A stretch of DNA of 7,025 bases from CAYYED01 sp964470785 (GTDB lineage: Bacteria > Patescibacteriota > Minisyncoccia > Minisyncoccales > PEYH01): the NCBI GenBank assembly GCA_964470785.1, contig CAYYED010000023.1:1-7025 (forward strand), read 5' to 3'. The notes under the pieces were generated by a model. It saw only the letters and a list, made by a program, of their open reading frames with translations, was not told the DNA's origin and did not search any database. The stretch's first letter is position 1. Each line of letters starts with the position of its first letter. Positions 1 to 5,722 of the stretch are shown one piece after another. A program made the position numbers and the translations under genes.

Positions 1-1
1 C

Positions 2-1252
2 CTTAAAAACGGTCTCCGGGTCATTACCGTTCCTTTAAAAAACACTCAAGCAGTGACGGTTTTGGCTTTGGTGGGAGTAGGCAGTAAATATGAAAAAAAA
101 GAAATTAACGGCATTTCTCATTTTTTAGAACATATGTTTTTTAAAGGAACAAAAAAAAGACCTACGCATCGGGATATTGCCGAGACCTTAGATAAAATTG
201 GTGGAGAATATAATGCTTTTACCGGCGAGGATTATACCGGATATTATGCCCGGGTTGAGGCCTCGCACATTGACTTAGCTCTGGACTGGGTTTCAGATAT
301 TTTATTAAACTCTACCCTTCCTTCAAAACAAGTAGAAAAGGAAAAAAAAGTTATTATAGAAGAAATTAATATGTATCTGGATAATCCTATGATTTATGTA
401 CAATCGCTTTGGAGGAAGGTTCTTTACGGAGATCAGCCGGCCGGTAGAGACATTGCCGGAAGCAAACAAATTGTTAAAGCAATCACTCGGCAGAAATTAA
501 TTAACTATAGAAAAAGTCATTATATTGCCTCTAACGCTTTAGTTTGCGTGGCCGGAAAAATAGACTCCCAAGAGTTATTAAAAAAAGTAGAAAAATGTTT
601 TTATCCGCTTAATAAAGCCGAGAAAGTCCAGAAAGCGGAGGTTAAAGAAAGCCAAAAAGAGCCGCGGGCGCTTTTATATTACAAAAAAACCGACCAAACT
701 CATCTTTGTTTAGGGGTAAGGGCATACAATCTTTTTCACCCCGACCGTTATGTATTACAAGTTTTAGCAACGCTTTTGGGGGGGATGATGAGTTCGCGTA
801 TGTTTTTGGAAGTAAGAGAAAAATTGGGCCTGTCATATTATGTAGCCACCGGAGCGGAGATAGATCCGGATACCGGGTTTCTTATGACCCGGGCCGGGGT
901 GGATAATAAGAATGTAAAAAAGGCAGTTAAAGCGATTCTAAGGGAATACAAAAAAATATCTCAAGAAAAACCAACAGAAAAAGAACTTCAAAAAGCCAAG
1001 AATTATCTTAAGGGGAAAACCGCTCTTTCCCTGGAAACCTCCGAGGATTTAGCTTCTTTTTACAGCATTCAAGAAATTCTTAAATCAGAAATTTTAACGC
1101 CAAAACAAATTTTGCAAGAAATAGAAAAAGTAACAACAGATGATATTTTAAGAGTAGCCAAAGACATTTTTACGCCTCAGAAACTTAATCTTGCCATGGT
1201 CGGGCCCTTTTGTAAGAGAAAAGAGTTTGAATCTTTATTAAAAGATGATTAA
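2..1252 (+). CDS. M16 family zinc metallopeptidase, 5'-partial
   Basis: Probable zinc-dependent peptidase of the pitrilysin/M16 family, the type represented by Bacillus MlpA/YmxG and the mitochondrial processing peptidase beta subunit. The frame is open to the left edge, where it encodes LKNGLRVITVPLKNTQAV, a typical M16 N-terminus. The GTG at 53 is therefore internal, and only a few codons lie outside the window (416 codons seen; single-unit M16 proteins run about 410-430). Numbering from the first visible codon, the inverted zinc motif HFLEH is at residues 40-44 (nt 119-133), with H40 and H44 as ligands and E43 as the catalytic base. The third ligand is in VIIEEI, probably E121, 77 residues after H44. 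The C-terminal M16 half carries SSRMF (264-268) and REKLGLSYYV (272-281), the conserved Arg/Tyr region. No signal peptide is visible. It is probably the promoter-proximal visible gene of an operon with the AI-2E-type gene 32 nt downstream. The family call is firm; the substrate is unknown. Confidence 0.93.
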   Translation, partial: LKNGLRVITVPLKNTQAVTVLALVGVGSKYEKKEINGISHFLEHMFFKGTKKRPTHRDIAETLDKIGGEYNAFTGEDYTGYYARVEASHIDLALDWVSDILLNSTLPSKQVEKEKKVIIEEINMYLDNPMIYVQSLWRKVLYGDQPAGRDIAGSKQIVKAITRQKLINYRKSHYIASNALVCVAGKIDSQELLKKVEKCFYPLNKAEKVQKAEVKESQKEPRALLYYKKTDQTHLCLGVRAYNLFHPDRYVLQVLATLLGGMMSSRMFLEVREKLGLSYYVATGAEIDPDTGFLMTRAGVDNKNVKKAVKAILREYKKISQEKPTEKELQKAKNYLKGKTALSLETSEDLASFYSIQEILKSEILTPKQILQEIEKVTTDDILRVAKDIFTPQKLNLAMVGPFCKRKEFESLLKDD

Positions 1253-1270
1253 AATAGATATAACAGAAAC

Positions 1271-1275
1271 AAGGG
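1271..1275 (+). promoter_or_regulatory. Ribosome-binding site of the AI-2E-type gene
   Basis: AAGGG lies 9 nt before the ATG at 1285, a normal Shine-Dalgarno spacing, and supports that start. The 32-nt gap after the M16 stop holds no terminator, so read-through from the peptidase gene is expected. Confidence 0.5.
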
Positions 1276-1284
1276 TTTAAAATT

Positions 1285-2397
1285 ATGGAAGAACAAGAAG
1301 AGCAAAATCAAGAAGAGCAAAATCAAGAGAATCAAAAAGCGGATGTTTTTCAAGCGACAGAACGGTCATCAGGGCCTGTGTTTTTAGATGTCTCTTGGGC
1401 GAGCATTGTCAGAATTGCTTTTGCCGCAAGCGTTATTTACCTAATTTATTTTATTGGGAATATTTTAATTTGGCTGATTTTTGCTTTGATTATCTCCATT
1501 CTCTTTAATCCGGCGATTAATTTTTTTCATAAACTAAAAATTCCCCGTTTGCTTTCCGCGATTTTTGTTTACCTTAGCATTTTTATTATTTTAGGTGTTT
1601 TAGTATATGCTATGGCACCCTTGCTTTTTGTAGAAATCCAGCACTTTTCTGACAAACTGCCTGAATATTTTGGCCAGGCCTCTCCTTATCTTAGGGGCTT
1701 AAAGATAGAGGCGCTTGAAGATTTTCAAACTTTTTCCGAAGAGGCAGAGAGAGTGCTTTTCCGGGCGTCATCTAATATTTTTATGGCTCTGGGTGTTTTT
1801 TTCGGAGGGATTTTTACTTTTCTTATTATGTTTACTATGGCTTTTTTTCTGTCTTTGGAGGAAAAGGGAATCAAAGAAATTATTGCCTTAATCTCACCTG
1901 TTCAATATAAAGAAAAAGTTTTGAAAATATGGAAGAAGACGGAAAAAAACATTTCCACCTGGTTTGCCATAAGAATTTTATGTTGTATTTTTATCGGCTT
2001 GGCTACCGGAATTACTTGTTATGTTTTAGATATTAAATATGCCGTTGTTTTTGGCATTCTCGCCGGGGTTACTAATTTAATTGTTTACATTGGGCCATTT
2101 TTAAGCACCCTTTTTATCTCTTTATTTATATTAATTACCGCTTCTTTGCCTAAGGCAATAATCTTTGCCATTGCCATCTATATTGCCCAGCAAATAGAGA
2201 ATTATATTTTAATGCCTTTGTTAAGTAAAAAGTTTTTAAAACTTTCTCCGGCATTGGTTTTGATTTCTTTATTAGTCGGGGCAAAACTCTGGGGATTGCC
2301 GGGCGCTATTCTGGCCATTCCTTTAGTGGGTATAATTTTTGAATTCGGCAAGGGCGTGTTAGAGCACAGAAAGGAACAAAAAATAAAAGAAAGCTAA
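1285..2397 (+). CDS. AI-2E/PerM family transporter-like membrane protein
   Basis: Polytopic inner-membrane protein of the AI-2E transporter (PerM, formerly UPF0118) family, 370 aa, close to the usual 340-380. Residues 1-30 are a soluble, acidic, Gln-rich tail. Hydrophobic segments follow at about 40-75, 88-115, 163-190, 227-250, 253-285, 288-302 and 320-355. The soluble stretch at 116-160 between the second and third hydrophobic blocks is typical of the family. Family signatures are GVTNLIVYIGPFLS (261-274), the QQIENYILMPLL block (302-313), and the C-terminal LSPALVLISLLVG plus GLPGAILAIPL (320-347). Named members export autoinducer-2 or act as Na+/H+ antiporters, but most have no known substrate, and nothing here shows quorum sensing. 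The start is set by the ATG at 1285 with AAGGG upstream. The gene ends 1 nt before rsmI, so translational coupling is likely. Family is confident; transported substrate is not. Confidence 0.9.
   Translation: MEEQEEQNQEEQNQENQKADVFQATERSSGPVFLDVSWASIVRIAFAASVIYLIYFIGNILIWLIFALIISILFNPAINFFHKLKIPRLLSAIFVYLSIFIILGVLVYAMAPLLFVEIQHFSDKLPEYFGQASPYLRGLKIEALEDFQTFSEEAERVLFRASSNIFMALGVFFGGIFTFLIMFTMAFFLSLEEKGIKEIIALISPVQYKEKVLKIWKKTEKNISTWFAIRILCCIFIGLATGITCYVLDIKYAVVFGILAGVTNLIVYIGPFLSTLFISLFILITASLPKAIIFAIAIYIAQQIENYILMPLLSKKFLKLSPALVLISLLVGAKLWGLPGAILAIPLVGIIFEFGKGVLEHRKEQKIKES
1297..1326 (+). repeat. Perfect 15-bp tandem repeat in the AI-2E-type gene
   Basis: Two adjacent identical 15-bp units (1297-1311 and 1312-1326) each encode EEQNQ near the N-terminus, followed by a decayed partial copy encoding ENQ. 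Being a multiple of three, copy-number change would leave the frame intact. It probably arose by replication slippage in the unstructured cytoplasmic tail. Confidence 0.85.
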
Positions 2398-2398
2398 A

Positions 2399-3118
2399 AT
2401 GGCAAATTTGTATATTATTGCCACGCCAATAGGAAATTTAGGCGACATCACTGTCCGCGCCCTCGAAATCCTTAAAAGGGCTGATTTTATTTTATGCGAG
2501 GATACTCGGGTAACCAAAAAATTGTTGGCGTACTATCAAATTAAGGCCCCGACAATAAGCTATCATCAGCACTCAAAACTTCAGAAAATTGATTATATTA
2601 TTAATCTTTTAAGACAGGGAAAGAATTTGGCTTTGGTATCTGACGCAGGCACTCCGGGAATTTCTGACCCGGGCAATAAGCTCATTCAGCAAATTACAGA
2701 ATCCGCGGAGGAAATTGCAGGCGTACAACCCCTGCAAGTTGAAATTATTTCCGTTCCCGGGGCTTCGGCAATCACTGCCGCGGCTTCAATCTCGGGTTTT
2801 CCAATGGACAAGTTCTTGTTTTTAGGATTTCCTCCTCACAAAAAAGCAAGAAATAAATTTTTTAAGGAAATAGCAGAATCAAAATATCCGGTAATTTTTT
2901 TTGAATCACCGCATAGGGTTATAAAATCATTAAAACAGTTAGAAGAAATTGTTAGTAATGTAGAAATAATTGTTGGAAGAGAGTTAACTAAAAAATTTGA
3001 AACAATTTACCGCGGAACAATTAACAAGGTAATTAAAAGAATTGAAAATCCACTAACCGGCGAAAAAATAAAAGGAGAGTTTGTGGTTATTGTTAAAAAG
3101 CATGAAAGAGAAAAATAA
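2399..3118 (+). CDS. rsmI: 16S rRNA (cytidine(1402)-2'-O)-methyltransferase RsmI
   Basis: SAM-dependent 2'-O-methyltransferase of the tetrapyrrole-methylase fold that modifies C1402 of 16S rRNA in the decoding centre. Characteristic motifs occur in order: ATPIGNLGDIT (8-18), EDTR (34-37), SDAGTPGISDPG (81-92), VPGASA (119-124), FFESPHR (168-174), GRELTKKFE (193-201) and GEKIKGEFVVIV (221-232). At 239 aa it is shorter than E. coli RsmI (286 aa): the C-terminal helical region is missing, as seen in other reduced RsmI proteins. A non-conserved stretch at 101-113 lengthens the segment before the VPG motif, and its DNA contains a 7-bp inverted repeat. The ATG starts 1 nt after the previous stop with no good Shine-Dalgarno, suggesting coupled translation. 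The 3' end overlaps metG by 17 nt. The order rsmI-metG-tatD equals yabC-metS-yabD in B. subtilis. High confidence. Confidence 0.95.
   Translation: MANLYIIATPIGNLGDITVRALEILKRADFILCEDTRVTKKLLAYYQIKAPTISYHQHSKLQKIDYIINLLRQGKNLALVSDAGTPGISDPGNKLIQQITESAEEIAGVQPLQVEIISVPGASAITAAASISGFPMDKFLFLGFPPHKKARNKFFKEIAESKYPVIFFESPHRVIKSLKQLEEIVSNVEIIVGRELTKKFETIYRGTINKVIKRIENPLTGEKIKGEFVVIVKKHEREK
2715..2737 (+). repeat. 7-bp inverted repeat within rsmI
   Basis: TTGCAGG (2715-2721) and CCTGCAA (2731-2737) are perfect complements around a 9-nt loop. They encode residues 106-113, inside the family-variable insert of RsmI. The first nine bases (TTGCAGGCG) also occur at 6154-6162 in the palindromic element downstream. 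Both a 7-bp repeat and a shared 9-mer can arise by chance in a window this size, so a common origin is only a possibility. Confidence 0.5.
3073..3077 (+). promoter_or_regulatory. Strong Shine-Dalgarno-like site inside rsmI, ahead of metG
   Basis: AGGAG within AAAGGAGAG (3071-3079) is the best match to the anti-Shine-Dalgarno sequence in the window. It lies only 3 nt before an in-frame TTG at 3081, 12 nt before another in-frame TTG at 3090, and 24 nt before the ATG at 3102 chosen for metG. It may help to load ribosomes for metG or be a by-product of coding for KIKGEF in RsmI. Confidence 0.35.
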
Positions 3119-4568
3119 AAAATTCTATATTTCTACCGCCATAGATTATGTGAACTCATTTCCTCATGTAGGACATGCTTTGGAAAAGATTCAGGCAGAT
3201 GTTTTGGCTCGCTATCATCGTTCCTTGGGCGAGGAGGTTTTCTTTTTGACCGGCACAGATGAAAATGGCTTGAAAATCGCCCGGGCCGCAGAAGAAGCAG
3301 GTATTCCGGTAGAAAAATTTGCCGAAAAAAATGCTGATGCCTTTCGTCAACTTAAAGAAATTCTTAATTTATCATTTGATGATTTTATTCGCACTACCGA
3401 AGAAAGGCACGTTAGGGCAGTTCATAAATTATGGGAACTCTGCAAAAAAGATATTTACAAAAAGAAATATAAAGGACTTTACTGTGTTGGATGCGAGCAG
3501 TTTTATAAAAAAGAAGAACTGCTTGACGGCTTATGCCCGGAGCATAAAACAAAGCCGGAATTCGTGGAAGAAGAAAATTATTTTTTTAAACTTTCCAAGT
3601 ATGAAAATCTACTCAAAGAATTAATAGAAAAAGATATTTTAAAAATAATTCCCGAGACCAGAAAAAACGAGGCCTTGGGTTTTATAAATAAAGGACTGGA
3701 AGATATTTGTATTTCTCGTTCTATTAAAAGATCCAGGGGTTGGGGGATAGATGTCTTAGACGATTCGGAACAAAAAATTTGGTGCTGGTTTGAGGCCGTT
3801 ATTAATTATATCAGCGCCCTTGGTTATGGAAGCGATGATTTAAAATTTCAGGAATGGTGGCAAAACAATGATAATAAACTACATGTTATTGGAAAGGGAA
3901 TTTTGACATTTCATTCTTTATATTGGCCGGCTGCTTTTTTATCAGCCGGATTAGCTTTGCCCAACAAGCTGTTTGTTCACGGGTATGTTACAATAGAAGG
4001 GCAAAAAATGTCTAAAAGTTTAGGCAATGTCGTGACCCCAGAAGATTTGGTAGAAAAATATGGAATTGACGCAGTACGTTATTATTTTTTGAGGGAAGCA
4101 TCGCCTTTTTCAGACCTTGATTTTAGTTATGAAAAATTTGAGGAAAGATATAATGCGGATTTGGCTAATGGGCTGGGGAACTTGGTTGCTCGGGCGGTAA
4201 CCCTCGCCACTAAACTTAAAACGCAAAGCGTAAAATGCAAAACAACAACGCAAAACTCAAAATTAAAAGAAAAAATTAACGAAACTCATGAAAATTGTCA
4301 TAAAGCATTGGGGGAGTTTAAGTTTAATGAGGCGCTGATTGCTATTTGGGATTTGATTGGTTTCTGCGACAAGCATATAGAAGAGAAGCGGCCATGGGAA
4401 AAGAAACCGGATTCTAAAGAAGTGGTGGCAGACATTTTTGGAGCATTAAAAGAAATTGCCTTGTTGCTTGAACCATTTTTGCCCCAGACATCAGAAAAGA
4501 TTTTAGAACAGATTGAGGGCGGAAAGGCAGAATCCCTATTTCCCCGACTTACTGAAAGCAAATTCTAA
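3102..4568 (+). CDS. metG: Methionyl-tRNA synthetase
   Basis: Class I synthetase that charges elongator and initiator tRNA-Met in the cytosol; 488 aa from the ATG at 3102. The Rossmann fold begins with KKFYISTAIDYVN, and the HIGH motif is HVGH (22-25). The inserted zinc knuckle has C128, C131, C145 and H148, a C-x2-C plus C-x2-H set. KMSKS is at 302-306 (nt 4005-4019). The helical anticodon-binding domain follows, with EEKRPWE at 427-433. There is no C-terminal Trbp111/EMAP-type domain, so this is a core-length enzyme. The linker between catalytic and anticodon domains (about 371-391) is a Lys/Thr/Gln low-complexity insert whose DNA looks repeat-derived. The start at 3102 fits homologues; longer forms from TTG 3081 or 3090 sit better behind an AGGAG but add residues homologues lack. 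It overlaps rsmI by 17 nt. Enzyme identity is very secure; the exact start is moderately so. Confidence 0.96.
   Translation: MKEKNKKFYISTAIDYVNSFPHVGHALEKIQADVLARYHRSLGEEVFFLTGTDENGLKIARAAEEAGIPVEKFAEKNADAFRQLKEILNLSFDDFIRTTEERHVRAVHKLWELCKKDIYKKKYKGLYCVGCEQFYKKEELLDGLCPEHKTKPEFVEEENYFFKLSKYENLLKELIEKDILKIIPETRKNEALGFINKGLEDICISRSIKRSRGWGIDVLDDSEQKIWCWFEAVINYISALGYGSDDLKFQEWWQNNDNKLHVIGKGILTFHSLYWPAAFLSAGLALPNKLFVHGYVTIEGQKMSKSLGNVVTPEDLVEKYGIDAVRYYFLREASPFSDLDFSYEKFEERYNADLANGLGNLVARAVTLATKLKTQSVKCKTTTQNSKLKEKINETHENCHKALGEFKFNEALIAIWDLIGFCDKHIEEKRPWEKKPDSKEVVADIFGALKEIALLLEPFLPQTSEKILEQIEGGKAESLFPRLTESKF
4212..4274 (+). repeat. Low-complexity, repeat-like insert within metG
   Basis: About 63 nt built from degenerate AAAACGCAAAGCG / GCAAAACTCAAAA-type units on an A-rich background. 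In frame they encode a stretch starting KLKTQSVKCKTTTQ and ending NSKLKEK. It sits after the conserved LGNLVARAV helix and before the conserved anticodon-domain helices, where homologues have a variable linker. The period is irregular (about 8-12 nt), so this is a degenerate repeat, not a clean tandem array. It resembles the short CAAAACTCAAAA repeats I associate with Parcubacteria genomes; that association is from memory and unverified here. Confidence 0.55.
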
Positions 4569-4593
4569 ATTTCAGACCCTAAGCAGGTTCCTA

Positions 4594-4640
4594 ATTTTCA
4601 ATTTTCAATTTTCAATCAATTTTCAATGACTCAATTTTCA
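4594..4640 (+). repeat. ATTTTCA heptamer repeats, left arm of the island
   Basis: Five exact copies of ATTTTCA start at 4594, 4601, 4608, 4619 and 4634. The first three are directly tandem; the others are separated by ATCA and ATGACTCA. The unit complement TGAAAAT resembles the AATTAAAAATTAGAAATT repeats at 4701-4742, so the two arms could form a long imperfect stem. There is no transposase, and the spacing does not fit a CRISPR array. Confidence 0.8.
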
Positions 4641-4671
4641 ATAATTTAATTTAAAAGTTTAAAAATTGACT

Positions 4672-4695
4672 TAGTCCGCTGACGCAGTCAGTCTA
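4672..4695 (+). repeat. Central hairpin of the repeat island
   Basis: CTGAC (4679-4683) and GTCAG (4687-4691) form a perfect 5-bp stem with a GCA loop. After an asymmetric internal loop, TAG (4672-4674) can pair with CTA (4693-4695). It is the only GC-rich part of the island and sits near its centre, as expected for the tip of a larger palindrome. Confidence 0.55.
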
Positions 4696-4700
4696 GGAAA

Positions 4701-4742
4701 ATTAAAAATTTATTAGAAATTAAAAATTAGAAATTAAAAATT
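4701..4742 (+). repeat. A-rich direct repeats, right arm of the island
   Basis: Repeated ATTAAAAATT and TTAGAAATTAAAAATT units. The pair TTAGAAATTAAAAATT at 4713-4728 and TTAGAAATTAAAAATT at 4727-4742 overlaps by two bases, giving a 14-nt period. The arm is an approximate reverse complement of the heptamer arm on the left. Confidence 0.7.
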
Positions 4743-4759
4743 AAAACCCAGAGGGTTTT
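4743..4759 (+). promoter_or_regulatory. Hairpin enclosing the tatD ribosome-binding site
   Basis: AAAACCC (4743-4749) pairs perfectly with GGGTTTT (4753-4759) across an AGA loop. The likely Shine-Dalgarno, GAGGG at 4751-4755, lies partly in the loop and partly in the right strand, 9 nt before the tatD ATG at 4765. Folding would hide it, so the hairpin may limit tatD translation. With the A-rich run before it and TTTTGTCTT after it, it could instead be a weak intrinsic terminator for the metG operon, or work in both ways. The structure is plain in the sequence; the function is inferred. Confidence 0.5.
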
Positions 4760-4764
4760 GTCTT

Positions 4765-5616
4765 ATGCTTATCGACACCCACGCCCATCTTAATTTTGCC
4801 GCTTATGTGCGGGATAGGGACAAAGTAATAAAAAAGTGCCTTAGAGAAAATATTTGGATGATAAATATAGGCACTAATTTTTTTACTTCTGAAAAAGCGA
4901 TAGAAATCGCTCAAGCTTATGAGAGCGGTATTTATGCTTCTGTTGGACTGCATCCAATTAATTTAGCCACTAACTTGGTAAAACAGAAAATAGACCAGAA
5001 TGAATTGATGGCAAACGAGGACTCGCCTTTTGAACAGGAATTTGACTATGAAAAATACAAAGAACTGATTGAAAGTAACCGGCAAAAATCGGTGGCAATT
5101 GGAGAAAGTGGCTTGGATTATTATTGGCGGCCGAAAACTAAAAAAAGGCAAGAAGAATTTAAGCTTAAACAAAAGCAATTATTCTTAGAAGAATTGCGGT
5201 TAGCCAAGGAACTGGATTTGCCGATTATTCTTCATTGCCGCATGGCGCACGATGATCTATTAGAAATCTTAAGACAGCAATCCATTTTTTATGATACAGG
5301 AATGAAAGGAGTTATTCATTGTTTTACCGGCACTACCGAGCAATTACAAGAATACTTGGATTTAGGATTTTTTATCGGCTTTAACGGGATAGTTTTTAAA
5401 ATGGATTTGAAAGAGCAAATTAAAAAAACTCCTTTAGAAAAAATATTACTTGAAACTGATTGCCCTTATCTTTCTCCGCCGGGCTATAACAAAGAAAGGA
5501 ATGACCCTTTGGGCGTAAAAATTGTTGCCCAAGAAATTGCTGAAATCAAAGGAATTTCTTTGGAAGATTTAGCCGAGCAAACAACCAAAAACGCTAAACA
5601 ACTTTTTAAGATATAG
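4765..5616 (+). CDS. tatD: TatD family metal-dependent hydrolase (nuclease)
   Basis: Cytosolic TIM-barrel hydrolase of the TatD family, which includes Mg2+-dependent DNases with 3'-5' exonuclease activity. It starts with MLIDTHAHL, the family N-terminus, which fixes the ATG at 4765. Metal-site residues are all present: H6 and H8, H63 in GLHP, E114 in GESGLD, H157 in LHCR, H185 in IHCFTG and D232 in ETDCPYLSP. At 283 aa it exceeds the usual 255-265, mainly through a charged insert at about 71-107 after the GLHP motif that homologues often lack. The neighbour order rsmI-metG-tatD matches Bacillus, but the repeat island separates this gene from metG, and its RBS lies in a hairpin, so expression may be partly uncoupled. 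The family is certain; the exact substrate (DNA repair, fragmentation or RNA trimming) is not. Confidence 0.94.
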   Translation: MLIDTHAHLNFAAYVRDRDKVIKKCLRENIWMINIGTNFFTSEKAIEIAQAYESGIYASVGLHPINLATNLVKQKIDQNELMANEDSPFEQEFDYEKYKELIESNRQKSVAIGESGLDYYWRPKTKKRQEEFKLKQKQLFLEELRLAKELDLPIILHCRMAHDDLLEILRQQSIFYDTGMKGVIHCFTGTTEQLQEYLDLGFFIGFNGIVFKMDLKEQIKKTPLEKILLETDCPYLSPPGYNKERNDPLGVKIVAQEIAEIKGISLEDLAEQTTKNAKQLFKI

Positions 5617-5646
5617 GCAAAGAATAGTTGTTTATGAAAATATAAT

Positions 5647-5675
5647 TTACTTATTATGATGATATATTATATAAT
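5647..5675 (+). promoter_or_regulatory. Possible promoter before the 106-aa protein gene
   Basis: TATAAT at 5670-5675 is a perfect -10 box. TTACTT at 5647-5652 is a poor -35 match at 17 nt. The surrounding 106-nt gap is very A/T-rich, so chance -10 matches are expected. It would give an mRNA leader of about 40 nt for the gene at 5723. No terminator is visible after tatD in this gap. Confidence 0.35.
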
Positions 5676-5722
5676 CAGAATAAAAGGTCTTTAATTTATT
5701 AAATTATGTAAATTTTTAGAAT

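Larger units (their letters stand above)
4569..4764. other. Gene-free repeat island between metG and tatD
   Basis: No credible coding frame occurs in these 196 nt. From left to right they hold a short tail after the metG stop (4569-4593), ATTTTCA heptamers (4594-4640), an A/T spacer, a GC-richer hairpin (4672-4695), A-rich right-hand repeats (4698-4742) and a hairpin covering the tatD RBS (4743-4759). The overall arrangement is roughly palindromic: pyrimidine-leaning repeats on the left and their approximate complements on the right. No good promoter pair was found: TTGACT at 4666-4671 resembles a -35 box but has no -10 match at 16-18 nt. Confidence 0.7.

Noticed and set aside
53..55. GTG at 53 as the start of the M16 gene
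   Set aside because: The frame is open to the left edge and encodes the conserved LKNGLRVITV segment of the family, so the true start is upstream of the window.
642..906. Open frames on both strands inside the M16 gene (642-836 minus, 706-906 plus)
   Set aside because: They lie wholly within a well-supported M16 coding region, have no recognisable domain or ribosome-binding site, and read as out-of-frame shadows.
1285..2397. Quorum-sensing exporter
   Set aside because: The AI-2E family name comes from one E. coli member; nothing in this neighbourhood (no luxS or lsr genes) indicates autoinducer metabolism.
3156..3624. Open frames inside metG (3156-3350 minus, 3319-3624 plus)
   Set aside because: Covered by conserved MetRS sequence in the other frame, including the HIGH and zinc-knuckle regions; no independent support.
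4594..4640. CRISPR array from the ATTTTCA repeats
   Set aside because: Units are only 7 nt, mostly directly tandem, with no regular spacers and no cas genes.
4298..5178. Minus-strand open frames at 4298-4561, 4741-4953 and 4963-5178
   Set aside because: All are antisense to metG or tatD, and their translations look like the reverse of lysine-rich coding DNA, with many Phe and Ser.
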